DNA from: Lomentospora prolificans | Taxonomy: Eukaryota > Ascomycota > Sordariomycetes > Microascales > Microascaceae | Direction of reading: 5' to 3' | Length of the DNA: 64,000 nt | Assembly (NCBI GenBank): GCA_029532625.1 | Contig: JARFXM010000011.1 | Location: 3,795,501 to 3,859,500, forward strand | Shown: positions 12,831-25,500 of the stretch, in pieces | How the letters are laid out: every line of letters begins with the position of its first letter | Numbering within the stretch: position 1 is the stretch's first letter | Notes under the pieces: generated by a model | Database searches by the model: none | The model's input: only the letters and a program-made list of their open reading frames with translations | What the model was told of the DNA's origin: nothing | Made by a program: the position numbers and the translations under genes

Positions 12831-14204
12831 ATGGCGGACGAAGTTTATGACGGTGCCATTGGCATTGATTTGGGTAAGCAGCAACCCCGCCGGCCTCGCT
12901 TTCGTGATCTCGTTATCATTGCGGCCTCCGCCTTTTTGGGCCTCCCCACACCGCCTTTGCTGCCTCGGCCTGTCACTGACGATACTGCCTTTCTTCAACA
13001 GGTACTACCTACTCCTGTGTTGCTACCTACGAGGGTAACAATGTTGAGATCATTGCCAACGAGCAGGGTAACTTCACCACCCCCTCTTTCGTTTCCTTCA
13101 ACGAGAAGGAGCGATTGATCGGTGAGGCTGCCAAGAACCAGGCTGCTATGAACCCTCGCAACACCGTCTTCGATGTCAAGTAAGCTTACCCGCACCCCAA
13201 GAGACGGCAATTGATGGAAGGGGGCACTCGATCAAGAAAGACTAACAATTCAACCCCCTTCCTAGGCGTCTCATCGGTCGCCGCTTCGACGACCCCACCG
13301 TCAAGAAGGATATGGAGAGCTGGCCCTTCAAGGTCATTGACGAAGCCGGCAACCCCAAGGTCGAGGTCCAGTACCTCGGTGAGACCAAGTCCTTCTCCCC
13401 CCAGGAGATCTCCGCCATGGTTCTCGTCAAGGTATGTATTTTTCCGCTTCTTATGGGCCGTGTGCACTCATTTCCGTGGCTACCAGCCTCTTTCCCGCCA
13501 CCCTGGTGTGGAAATTTTTTTTTCTCCCTTTTGAAACTAATGCGCCGTCCCATCCATTGCTAACGCCACTTTTTTCCACAAACAGATGAAGGAGATTGCC
13601 GAGGCCAAGCTTGGCAAGAAGGTTGAGAAGGCCGTCATCACTGTTCCTGCCTACTTCAATGACAACCAGCGTCAGTCCACTAAGGATGCTGGTGCCATTG
13701 CTGGCCTCAACGTCCTCCGTATCATCAACGAGCCCACTGCCGCCGCCATTGCCTACGGTCTCGGCTCCGGCAAGACCGGCAAAGAGCGCAATGTCCTCAT
13801 CTACGATCTTGGTGGTGGTACTTTCGATGTTTCTCTTCTTAACATCCAGGGCGGTGTCTTCACCGTCAAGGCCACTTCGGGTGACACCCATCTTGGTGGT
13901 CAGGACTTCGATACCAACTTGCTTGATCACTGCAAGAAGGAGTTCACCCGCAAGACCAAGAAGGACCTTAGCAGCGATCCCCGTGCCCTCCGCCGTCTCA
14001 GGACGGCTTGCGAGCGTGCCAAGAGGACCCTCTCCAGCGGTGCCCAGGCCACCATTGAGATTGACTCTCTCTACGACGGTGAGGACTTTGCCATGCAGAT
14101 CACCCGTGCCCGCTTCGAGGACCTCAACTCCAAGGCCTTCAACGGCACCCTCGAGCCCGTTGCCACCGTCCTTAAGGATGCTGCCATCGAGAAGGGCGAG
14201 GTCG

Positions 14205-14242
<38 letters not shown>

Positions 14243-15118
14243 CGTATCCAGAAGCTCCTCTCCGACTTCTTCAATGGCAAGAAGCTCGAGAAGAGCATCA
14301 ACCCCGACGAGGCCGTTGCCTACGGTGCTGCCGTCCAGGCCGGTATCCTCTCCGGCAAGGCCACCTCCGCCGACACCGCCGATCTCCTCCTCCTCGACGT
14401 TGTTCCCCTCTCTCTCGGTGTTGCCATGGAGGGCAACATCTTCGCCCCTGTCGTTCCTCGTGGCCAGACTGTCCCCACTATCAAGAAGCGAACCTTCACT
14501 ACCGTTGCCGATATGCAGCAGACCGTCCAGTTTCCCGTTTTCCAGGGTGAACGTGTCAACTGCGAGGACAACACTTCACTCGGAGAGTTCACTCTTGCTC
14601 CCATTCCTCCTATGAAGGCCGGTGAGCCCGTCCTCGAGGTCGTTTTCGAGGTCGACGTCAACGGTATCCTCAAGGTTACCGCCACCGAGAAGACGTCTGG
14701 CCGCAGCGCCAACATCACTATCAGCAACTCTGTTGGTAAGCTCTCTACCACTGAGATCGAGAGCATGATCAACGGTAAGTCCACAATCTCGTTATAATCA
14801 TGACGTATAGTATTCAGGAGTGTCTCCTCTAACACGATGAAAAACACAGATGCCGAGAAGTTCAAGACCAACGATGAGGCCTTCAGCAAGAGGTTCGAGG
14901 CCAAGCAGCACCTCGAGAACTACATCAACCATGTCGAGGAGCTCGTCTCCGACCCCTCTCTGTCCCTCAAGCTCAAGCGTGGCCAGAAGGACAAGATTGA
15001 GGCGACCATCAGCGACGCCATGGCCGCTCTCGAGCTCAAGGAGACCAGCGCTGAGGACCTCAAGAAGCAGGAGCTTGCTCTCAAGCGCCTCGTGACCAAG
15101 GCCATGTCTAGCCGCTAA
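12831..15118 (+). CDS. ssb1: Ribosome-associated Hsp70 chaperone, SSB type
   Basis: Five exons, 12831-12873, 13002-13179, 13266-13431, 13586-14774 and 14850-15118, give 614 residues, almost the length of yeast Ssb1 (613). Ssb binds ribosomes with the RAC complex and folds nascent chains in the cytosol. The ATPase domain begins with GIDLGTTYSC, split by intron 1, and contains DLGGGTFDVSL. The substrate-binding domain follows. The C terminus ends KAMSSR and lacks the EEVD of Ssa-type Hsp70s, as expected for Ssb. A leucine-rich stretch near IEATISDAMAALELKE matches the Ssb nuclear-export region. Codon use is strongly C-ending, which implies high expression. All splice joints restore the conserved frame. 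Confidence 0.97.
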
Positions 15119-16576
15119 GCGGGTCGCCTAATGGCCATTTGGGGATGATGGGAGTACGGGGGTGCGGGGCCTGTCACCGAGGCACATGCCCAGCCTGGTG
15201 AAGACCCGGAAAAGTTGTGTCTAGTTTTCTCTTTTACGTTGAACGCAGCCATGGGTGTGCAAGATTGAATTTGGGTCGCGATGACTAGGGCGGTAATGAA
15301 CCGGGATATTGGACGGCAATACCAAAAGCTTCCCTCTTTATAACACATTTGATTTTCTCGTTTCTAGTTTCCAATGTTCTTTTTATTAAAAAAAGTTGGG
15401 ACATGGCGGTGCATTTCCACCTATTACCAGATGCAATGTATAGGAGACAAGGCAGAGTTTACTTACACCTGGCCGGTTGGGTAGGTGGTCATGAAAATGT
15501 TCTCTTTATCTTCACACCCTTCCGTCTTCTGGTAACTGGTGGGGGGGACGGTTAGACCTATAGACAGGACTGGCAGTATGACATGATAGAAGACGGTCGA
15601 CTGAAAGAAAGTTTCTGCAAATCACACACGGAGGGTATCGAATAGGTGTTGAAGTGAAAAGTGAAACGACAACGTATCGCAACAGTAATTGTTTTCTAGG
15701 GGCTGTCTAAAAACTTTATTGCGTTGCGTCGACTGGAGGCATTCTTCGTAGCCTATCGTCTTCGGCACGGAACAATTGATTCGGCTTCTTTGAGCACGGT
15801 CCGTGTTTGGGCGTACCGTGCTCCGCTACAACCCGGCCGCCGTCCCACTTTTTAACTGCCGAAAAAGGAAACAGACGGGCTCTGCCGGAGCAATTTGCAG
15901 CAATTTGTGGCCGTGACGACCCCGTCGCTTGGCGAGGCTTGCTGGGACGAGCCGGGCCAAGTGCTGGGTTGCGTTGCGCCGTGGCGAGGAAGGAAGCGCA
16001 AGGATGGGGCGGTGACGTTTCTTTCTTTTGTTCTTTTTCTTTTTCTCCTTCTTTTCTCTCAAATGGTCGCTTTCAAACGCGAGAATGATGCTCGTGCGAG
16101 ATTGATGGTTCTTGTGGGGGTGGACTTTCTTGGGCTCTCGGGGCTTACACTGCCTTTCGACCGTGACTGCTGGCTACTCTCCCGGCGCACACTAAAGTGA
16201 CCCGGGTTCATGATGCAGCGAGGATCATGAACTAATGTATCCCTCAAAACTCGAGGACGTGAGGAGCAAGGGAGGCATGAGAAACATCAGAGGTACTGGG
16301 TCGTAGACGATTCGACCAGCACGCCATCGCTCATCAGCCTTCGTGGAGAGGGAGGTCCTAGGCTTCGGGATACTAGTAGCGGCGATAGAGGCTAAGCGGG
16401 GGATATGCGATGCTGCTAATACTACGGGACCTCGAGGAAGCTGTTGTCTGCCGAGGCCGCACAAACAATAAAGACTACTACTCCTCAAGCACAAACAGTA
16501 ATCTCGACCTCATGCCTAACGAACCTGTAGAATCGCTTCGAACATACAGTTTGTCGCTAAGCAATGCTCTTATACA
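15119..16576. other. Intergenic region between SSB and the F-box-like gene (convergent)
   Basis: The first 300 bases are the probable SSB 3' UTR. Around 16018-16062 there is a pyrimidine tract immediately before an ATG that opens a 45-codon frame (16063-16200); its status is doubtful (see findings). Nothing else is supported. Confidence 0.55.
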
Positions 16577-17293
16577 TCACACGACCATCATCTTCAACCT
16601 TTGCTCATCCCCGTACCTCTCTGCTAGCAACCCCAGATCAATCTTGATGGGCCCAGGCAAGACGCCAGAGCGGACGCCTTGCAGCGCCCCTCTCCCCTCG
16701 TTCCTGATTGTATGAGGACATTGTGCACCGGGGTGGAACCGGCACCAGCCCAGCCGATGGTTAAAATCCACCCAAAGCTCCGCTCTCTCTAGGTACGGGT
16801 CCATGAGAAGGTGAACAAGATCCCTACACATACCCTCTGGCAACTGCGGGTCGTTTTCGAATAGCCCTGCCGGACCGACTCGTCGTCCATGGCTAGATAT
16901 CCTCATGGATCCGCTTCGCGGCGGGGGAGGTACGCACAGCTCCAGAATACGAAGGGACCCGTTCAGGACGGCATCAGAAAGCAAGTTCAACACATCTTTT
17001 AGAGTGTGCTGCCTCAGCACGACCGTAACAACTAATCGGCGCATACGGCGCAACGTCCATACCGGAACAGAAGAGAGATCTGGCGGCGCAGAAGCTACGA
17101 ACCTGTTCGCTGAGAAGAAGAGGCCGCACACGGACTCGTAAATAAACGGGTGGGCGAGGAGCAGGTTTAGAGGCGGCTGTGAAGCTGAAGAGGCCAAGTG
17201 CAGTGATTGGTTGGTCGTGACAAGGTAGGAGAGTATTAGGTCTCGGATTTCCCGTGGTAGGTCGAAGAACCTGTGGAAGCTGGTCGTCGCCAT
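16577..17293 (-). CDS. Small F-box-like hypothetical protein
   Basis: Single-exon frame of 238 residues. Residues 10-24, FDLPREIRDLILSYL, match the LPxExRDxIxxYL start of the short F-box-like domains common in filamentous ascomycetes, which bind Skp1 in SCF ubiquitin ligases. The rest, with WTLRRMRRLVVTV and LRILELCVPP, has the alternating pattern of the uncharacterised proteins that carry this N-terminus. No leucine-rich repeats or WD repeats are clear, so any substrate is unknown. The start ATGGCGACG has a good context. It stands alone at the edge of the long gene-poor block. Confidence 0.72.
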   Translation of the reverse strand: MATTSFHRFFDLPREIRDLILSYLVTTNQSLHLASSASQPPLNLLLAHPFIYESVCGLFFSANRFVASAPPDLSSVPVWTLRRMRRLVVTVVLRQHTLKDVLNLLSDAVLNGSLRILELCVPPPPRSGSMRISSHGRRVGPAGLFENDPQLPEGMCRDLVHLLMDPYLERAELWVDFNHRLGWCRFHPGAQCPHTIRNEGRGALQGVRSGVLPGPIKIDLGLLAERYGDEQRLKMMVV

Positions 17294-20200
17294 TGGGGCG
17301 CGGTTTTTTCTTCTCTAGAGCTCAACGAACTGCTAGGCTGAGTGCGGGGCGGGCTAATCTTCTCTGTCTCAACGACGGTATTTGGCTGGCGCTTCATCCA
17401 CCACTCCTCCTAGCACCTTGTGAAGCCCCTTCTATCCGTTTTGCCGGAATTAGGGACGAATATTGCTTCAAGTCTGGGGACACCACCCATTCGGGGCGGG
17501 CGAGGAAATGCTCTCATGTCTTTCCCAAAATAGGTGTCAGGGACTGGGGATTGTTCCCTCCGCATTGCCGGCGGGGTTGGATTGGCTCACTTATCTAATT
17601 GGAGGTGCATGTGACCGTCGGGGAAAGCACCCGTGTCAACAATAGAATCTCACTCATTGTTACCCAGATCTCTGTCCGAGCACATGTGCTTCTGTGTGTT
17701 TTAGCATGAAAGGCTATTCCGTAGCATAACACACACCCCGTCCACCGCGACACTTCTCGAGTCGCAGGACCCACCATTCCTATTATTGTCGTCCAGCTCA
17801 ACAGCAGAATGAAGGATCGCCAGGGTGAACGAGCAGTCTTGCTGTGACGGAACCCACAGTAATCTCTCCTCATAGGAGATCAGGCGGTCCTCTGTTGGTG
17901 GACCTGGGAATTTTTTCTATCCTCCTGTCTCCTTCTCCCCTTTTGGGTGAAGCCCCGTCCATTGGGACCAACACTCAGCGGGTTTCAACGTCGTGTCGCG
18001 GAGAGTTTATTTTACGTACAAACTTCACCATCCAAATCATCCAAGGGGGGTGTTCGAATTGAAAAGCGCAGAGTGTTCATGACAAGACAACTTACTCAAA
18101 CTGCGCGTTCCTTTACATCTCTTACGACCGGAATTACCCATGGAAAACGAGAAACGCGAGCTTGGAAGCTTAATTTCTAAGCACCGATGCCAAGGCGGCT
18201 CGAAGTTTGCCATTGAGCTTCGCTTGCATATGAGCAAAGGCACAAGGGGACAATCCCCAATTGAGGAGAGAAATCGCCAGGGGGAATGTGAATCCCCCCC
18301 TTCCCATGACGCCATCCCTCCTAGGATGTAAATCTAGGTCGTCGGAGTCTCTGCGTAACAAGGGGACACCTGACCCCTCTCCCATCTGTCCAAATTTGCC
18401 ACGGCGCTTCGAGATACTCTCCGCCAGCCATTCAGGCACGGGTGTAGAGGGCATGGAACAAATGGAGCCTTTGCCCCCTCATGGTGTAGCGTGCGAACAG
18501 GTGGCTCGATGGATGAATCTTAAGCATTCTTCGAGAATGAAATGGGTGTGCTGATACTAAAGCCATAGGGCTTCGAGTTTCGTCAGCTTGTGCAATCCGT
18601 CTTTGAAAGCATCGGATGTCAAGGATCCATCATTGTCGTCGTCGCGCGGCAACTGATCAACACCAATTTCGCCACGAACACGTATTTACTTGGTGGGCCT
18701 TTTTTGAACCCCCCTTGCCTCTGACGAGTTCTGGCCCTGTGCAAAGCCCCCGGCCTCCTACGCGGCTCTGATTTCTGTATTTTCGCCGCGACGGGCGGAT
18801 ATGGATGGGACTAGGACCTTATGCGTATGACCTTGGCTGGAAGCTCCAGGAGGTGAAGAGCCCGTGGTGTGTCTCCGGCGCCAGGCTGTCAACGTAGTGG
18901 GGGTAAACCAGATATGGAGAATCGGGCAAGGGTAGATGCGTAAATTCCATTACACGAGACAACCATTATTAGTGCCCGCACAAGCCAGAATTTGAGAATT
19001 GAAGGATGGTGTGGGGGAGGAGGAGAGCAGGGGAGAAACGACTCCTAAAGTCCTCGTCTCTGATCAAGGACAGGGGCCCCATTTCCACATTGTGTTAGTT
19101 TTGGGGATGGATATGAGGAGTGAGGACATGGTAGAGTTATCATTGGGCATGTGGAGTGGATTTGATGTGTAAGAGATATCTGCGTGTGTGCGCCTTCTCG
19201 CCCAGATTTTTTTTTTCACACAATCTCTAATCCGAAATCTGCACCCTCCCGGGCTCGCTCTTTCTCGGAGACTCGGACGCAGTTCGTGAATGGCGGTAGA
19301 CCAATGCTCGCTGGTATCTCCGTTCCCCGAGCAAGTGTGGTCGAGCCTGGCCAAAAGGGTCACGAAGCACATGCGTGACAAGGGAGATCGAGGGACGGGG
19401 AGTGGGAGAGAGGTGTGGTGTGGTCCTTGGTACTGCGGATGGCCAGCGGGTGGAGGCAAAGCAAAGCAATGCAGTGCATGGAGTTGGCGGCGGATACTCC
19501 TGCCCAGACAGCCACGACCATGCCACCGGCCACTTGCGCTTTCCCCGCCATCATAGAGTGGTGCTTTGCGGAACAATTTTTTTTTTCTTCCTTCCTTCCT
19601 CCTCTTCTCGCCCTTCCTTCCCTCCACCCTTCCGATGGATGCGAACGCGCCTTCTGCCAGTCTCGTTCGTTTCCTCCACGCGATTAGTGCTATGAGGCAG
19701 TGGAACATGCACGTTGCCTTGTACTAATTTGCCGATATGCGGTGAAGGAGAGTACCAGCACTTATAGTCTACAGCTCGAAACTACATGCAATACCTGAAA
19801 GCATCCGTGGCGCGACTTTCCTGCTGCTGTGGAACGCCCGATTCAAACCTATCTTGCTCAGTTGCAGCTACCTTCCCTGGTCTGACCTGTCTGTACATGA
19901 GTTACGGTAGTCGACACCAAAGGAAAAGAGATGAGGAGCTCAAGCTAGAAACGGGGGGTAAAACGAAGTGGTTCAGATGAAGTGGCGGGTGGTGAGGGCT
20001 CCTAAATTTCTTGACTAAGGCGGCGGCCAAGAAAAGTGCCGATTCAGCAGGGTCATCCCACCTTTTTTTTTTATTGTTTTTTTTTCTTCTAACTTGTGTG
20101 GTGACCTCTCTTATTCTTCCACTATTCTTGTTTTCTACGTCTTTTGCACCGAGAACCCGAGCTATTCCCCCCAAAATTCATGGGTCGTCCATGGCTCTGA

Positions 20201-22324
20201 GAGCGAAGTCCCACTTTTTCTTTGTCTAATAGCGTTCAAAGTATGTAATGTAAACTCAATTCGCAGGCCAAAGCGGCAAAGGCTAAACAGCCTAGCCATA
20301 CGACCTCGCATCGTGGGAGACATGCACAGTGCTGCAGCTGATGCGCGACCATTGTTAGAATACCAGCGCGAGTCCAGGCGCAGGCAGGCAAAATGCCACA
20401 TTGACCACACCTGAACCTCAACCTTATTAGCTGGAGTTTAGGGTCCAGCTAGCTGTAAGCCAGCAGCATGGCGGGATGAGGGGTTCATTCGTGGATGCCA
20501 ACCACAGTTGACGGGATCCAGTTGGATTGCTACGATCGACGGGTGTCCCACTATATTTCGCGAAGTATAGGTTGATCAATCCATTTCATCCATCAATGAC
20601 AGCACTCAGCCATTAGGATATGCAGAGCTCATGTACGAAGCTCCCCAATTCTTCGGGGCTCGCTTCACAGTTTCTTCGTCTGATTGAGCCACGCATCTGG
20701 CCATCTCCGAAGCCTTCTTTCCTCCTTGCCCTCCATCACGCCTAACAAACATGACATGAGCGCCTAGATGTGACGCGACGCTAGCCTGCAGGATCCGGAA
20801 CAAGAACAAGTGGCTAGGTTTTGCCCATCCAGCCTCGAATACGAAAAAGAACGAAGAAAAGGCCACAGCCCAGTCTCCGACCTCCCTTTTACTTCTACGC
20901 AACGTCTCATGTTGTCTTCCTGCTCATCGTATAACCGACGCAGTGGACTGCAATACCCCAATGACTTCTACTTTTACCTTGTGTCACACCTGAGATCGCC
21001 CTTCTTGGCAACGGGACATGCGCCGAACACATCCAAGTTGGCGACTTATAGATCATCGTAGTTTGATCTTCTCACTTCTCAAGATTTGGGTACCATGGGA
21101 TCCCTTGAGACCTTTGGACCGATCAGCGTCTCTGCATAATAACGGATTCAAGCTTCATGATGGATTTCCTTGCCCGCCCGCCAACTCCCTGCGTCCGTAC
21201 CCAATTTTGACTTGACTTCGTCAGCAGTAAGACTGCTCCAATCCCACCCAGCATCTGCGTCGACTAGTTGCTCTTTGTCCCCTCCCCCTTCTCAGGACGT
21301 GCGCGCAGAAGTGTCCGTCCCTAGTCCGCTTTCTCTCGGCCCTGGCCGCTCCAATCCCATCCCCTGGCTCGTGCCCCCATGCGGAACCGTTCTCGGACCA
21401 TGCCACATCGTGATAAGACATTTCACTTTGTCCACGTCTACTAATCGTGCCAATAGGATGGCGCATCATACAGCAGGGCGATCTTCGCGACTAGGGTTTT
21501 TGCAAAGAAAACCATCATAGCTAGGCAACTAGGATAGTCCACGACACTCAACTCATACCCTCGTCGTTTGACCCACACAAGCTCTTTGGGGGGAGGGGAG
21601 CTTCCACTCTAAACCACCGGGCGAGATTTGCAGAATGGGTATTGTCTAAACTCCGGTCCCGTCAGCAAGGAAAGGAGTTAGGGGTTCGGTTGTTACTTTA
21701 GTTTAGACGAGATGGTGGGTTTGATAGCACAAGTTTTTATTTGGTGGCCAATCTGTGCATAATGACATCCCGCAGTGTTAGTCTAAAAAACTTGTAGGTG
21801 TACTGGTGAAAGAAACCCCAAAAAATACCATCAAGAGGCACTGGGTCCGTTTCTCTTAGTCCATCCGGTACACCTCCCTTCGGTATTTCGCCGATATTTG
21901 TTCATTCTACCCTAGAAGAAACCCCGTCCAGCCCAGTTTCGCTCCATTGCCCCCCGCGCCATGAAGATTCCTATTCTATTCGTTCTCCCGTAGACTAGCA
22001 AGTATCTGGAGTGATAAAAAGAAACAAGCAGAAACGAAGAACTGCCGAAGTTATTGGTAAGGCATAAGACACAGTTTAACAGTAGACTGTCCAGCGCTTG
22101 AGACACGCCTAGATATGAAAGAAGTTGGTGAACCAGAGAAAAGAGTAATGCTTTTTGTAAACGATTTTTCAACCTTTGGGAACGAAGAAAGGGGGTATTC
22201 TTTTGCTTTTGGTTTGGCGGAAAAAGAACCGAGAGGATGAACACGCAAAGTCGCTATAGTTTCTCAAAACAAGTCGTTTCTTCGTCATGATATCGTATTT
22301 TGTGTGTTGATGTGCGAGATCGAT
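17294..22324. other. Gene-poor region, left part
   Basis: Five kilobases with only short frames lacking recognisable domains. Pyrimidine-rich tracts occur near 19568-19634 and 20060-20160. The first is directly followed by an ATG with a 30-codon frame (19635-19727). No transposon, tRNA or rRNA was recognised, and the base composition is not visibly AT-rich. Confidence 0.5.
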
Positions 22325-22576
22325 TTACTCGACGGCAACCTCGTGCCAGTCCTCCTTGTGCTCATCGGCGTGCTCGCCAAGGTGAACGGGGGCGAGCTTC
22401 AAAATTTTGTAGGAGCGAGCGCTGCCGTCGCTGCTGAGGCTGGAGGAGCGACGAACGGGGGGCATGGAAGCAGGGTCAGAGGGCCTCCTGGTGCCAGAAG
22501 TGGCAGGAGCCAAGGGAAGGAAGAAGGAGGGGGTCTCCTGGCGGCGGATGGTGCTCAAGTCCTGCTGGGAAGACAT
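22325..22576 (-). CDS. Small conserved-looking protein, 83 residues
   Basis: Single exon with a true ATG at 22576. The N-terminal half is polar and Ser/Pro/Arg-rich with a PVRRSSSLSSDGS phosphosite-like run. The C terminus, YKILKLAPVHLGEHADEHKE followed by DWHEVAVE, is ordered-looking and acidic/histidine-rich. It resembles small stress or conidiation-type proteins I remember from Sordariomycetes, but I cannot name a family and no search was run. On the minus strand a long CT-rich tract (complement of about 22736-22775) lies 160 bases upstream, as in the leaders of well-expressed fungal genes. No signal peptide or membrane segment is seen. Function unknown. Confidence 0.6.
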   Translation of the reverse strand: MSSQQDLSTIRRQETPSFFLPLAPATSGTRRPSDPASMPPVRRSSSLSSDGSARSYKILKLAPVHLGEHADEHKEDWHEVAVE

Positions 22577-25500
22577 TATGAAGGGTAGAAGAAGTCGGAG
22601 TGGATAGATGTGTTTGGTGGACTGGAGACGGAGAGTTCGGTATTAGTCTGCTTTCGGTGAATTGGAAGAGAAGCCCAGGAGCGCCAGCAGTCTCTTGGAG
22701 TAGGTCCGGAAGAGTCTTTTAAAAGAGGAAATGAAGGATGATGAAGAAGGAGAAGAAGAGAGAGAGAGAAGAAGGAGCCACCCGGCCCATTTATGCTTTT
22801 CGTCAAGGTCGGCGCTTCCTCGTTTGAGCGCTCCTGGCGGATAGCCTTTTTTTTCCCCTTCGTCTCAGCAGACAAAGAGACACGGCGAGGGGTGTGAGGT
22901 CCTGATCCGCCTGTAACCCTCCACCCATTCGCGCTAGAGGTACCTCCACGCTGGCCTGGCCTTCTTTTCTCAAAAAGTGGACCGAAAAGTATGTGTAAAA
23001 CGATTTGCACATGGACCCTAGTCCTCAGGCTGGTTGCGTTTATTGATCCCCACCACAACCACCACCGCCTGGCTCCCTAGGCTGCCGGGCGCCCGCCTGA
23101 ACTCCCCAAACAGCTGGGGGTTGTCCCGCTTTCTACTTGGGGCCGGGTTTCAACCGTTTCTGACCAGATGACTGGGGAATTGGCATTGGGATTTTCCCAA
23201 TGGCCCCTGCTGACGTCGCCGGAATGACCACCTTTGACAAGGGTCCAGCGTCTCCCCTCGGTGATTTTCTCCTCGGCATATCCTCGCCCACACGTGGGAG
23301 CACAACTGGTCCTGGTTCTAATGGTGCGATTGGAGACGTGAGCTCAACGAGCTGAAAAGCAACAAGTCAGAGTTCGCCGCCTGGCCATCGGGAGAAAAAA
23401 ATTAAGAAGCCATTGCCCGCATTACAACCCGAGACACCGGGCCTGGGCTCGTGGCTGTGCCCTGAGCCTCTGCACTCTCTTCCCATCTTCGTTCTCACCA
23501 GTGTCACCGTTGTGCCATTATCCCTGTTTACTCACGTATGTCTGTCATTATGTCCTCCTCCCTTTTTTTTTTTTAATTGCGCAAACCTCTCAACAAGCTG
23601 CGAGCTTATTCTTGGCGCCCGTGCCTGTCTCTAGCCCTCTGGTAACCGCAGTTGAAGGCGGGGCAGGCATCCGTGATTCGAACGCAGTGTGCCGCGTGAG
23701 CATCCAAACCTGTGATTGTTTTGGAAGTGGCGACGACGATAATTCGATCGCTAGTAAAACACTACGCGACCCAGGGGATAAAATGCGACTACGAATGAAA
23801 ACTAGAGTGAGCCACGCCTTTGGGATGGCAGCGGAAGCTAGCAAGTGGAGCCAGCCTACGTTACCAGGCACATTCTCACTTTAAACGCAACCGGAGCCTG
23901 TGTCTAGTCGGATCGGCCCTCGGTCAACCCCTACGACGCTTGCCATTGGCCATGAGAAGTGACGATATGGGATTTCTCGGGATTGGGAAGAGAAACGTAC
24001 AATCCCCCTCCCCACAGGGGCCCGGGATGGAACTCATCAACCGATCTAAATGCAGCGATGCAGTGTTCGACGGGAATTGTAGGGCAGAAAATCCGGGGGT
24101 GGGTCCGCACTTCCAATGCCAACCTACCTGACCTCTCTTCATATGATAAGAATCTTTCGAAATGCCAGGTATCCAGACCCGGCACACACCCGAGGTTAGC
24201 CGTCCCTGCTCAGAAATTTTCCCATCATGCCACCCTTCTATCTATATCACCTGCAAGTCTGATCCTACGTACCTCGGAGTGGCCAGCTACAGGATATCCG
24301 GATAGTTGAACCCTAAAGGAGCTAGCTATGCATGGTGGGAGGAGCGATTCCTCGGCCGGGCCCGATACAGTTCATGACACACGATATGAACCCCCGCAGT
24401 GAGTAAGTTCCTCTTGGCTTACGGAGTCTGCCCTCCCAAAGGTAGCGATGAAGCGTTCAGTCGCCCTCGCATCTAGCTGCTACACCGATCTTCCTCTGAA
24501 CAACTTCACCAGAACTTAAGGTGCCCTTTCCGCTTCTGTGAAATTCGACGCTGACCGGTATCCAGTCGCTCGGGGACTCAGTTGCGAAACTCTAACTGAG
24601 CCCTTGGAAATGTCTTGATTGGAGACTTACGCCTCGATTGTGGCTCAACCGCGGCACTCCCGAGTCTGACCAAAAAGGATAATCCTAATGCGAGAATCGA
24701 TTCAGTCGAGTTCAGGTAATAGTCTATGAACGGAGATCTGCTAAGTCTTTGACGCCTACCATGCCTTTGAGAAGACTCTGTTCGCCGAACCTCAGGAGTT
24801 TGTGTAGGTGAGGCCCAAAGGGTATGGTCTGTCTCTTGGCCCCCTCCACATGCTAAGTAGCAAAGGTCGATTAGAGAGTGGTAGAACGAACTCGTCCGGC
24901 TGGTCAGAAAGAGGAGTCTATTGTGCTACTAGAAGTGGAACGGTTCCTGCTTATGAGCATCATGGCTATGGTCTAGGAGCCTAGTCTTTTTCAAACCCCG
25001 AAAGGCCAAGAAGATACTGTTAGCTTCTCCGCACGAGCCCACGTATTCATAGCTCAGGATCACGAAGCTCTCCAGCCAGCTATTACGGCGACCTCTGTTG
25101 GAAGGAAAGACCAATATTCTTGAAGCGTGGTAACCCATTTCGCGACCAAAGCAAGCCTGGGTTTCACCGACACAACACGACCCTGCATCCTTCACTCGGT
25201 GCTGTTGGGTGGGGCAAGTATTGCCATCACATATTTGGGGAAGCAATCAAACAAACATCCCTTACCTTCGTATAGCTGGACACCACCTACGGTAATTCGT
25301 TACTGAAGCTCGTCTGCCTCCTGGTCATCGATCGATGGTTCGCACTAAGACGAATCGAGGAGGCCGGGGGAGGGGTGGAGAAGGTCAAAGCAAGCGAGAA
25401 ACGAAAGGATTCGGGCCTAGAGCAGTCATACCGCCGCCAAAGATAATGAACATGGTAAAGTTAGGGAAATTGCGACGGGGATGGTTGGTGCGCCCCGGAT

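Noticed and set aside
13596..14615. 339-codon frame overlapping SSB in another frame
   Set aside because: Shadow of the C-ending codon bias of SSB; Ser/Pro/Arg-rich with no domain.
19064..19708. 214-codon minus-strand frame
   Set aside because: Low-complexity Lys/Arg start derived from a CT tract on the other strand; no domain.
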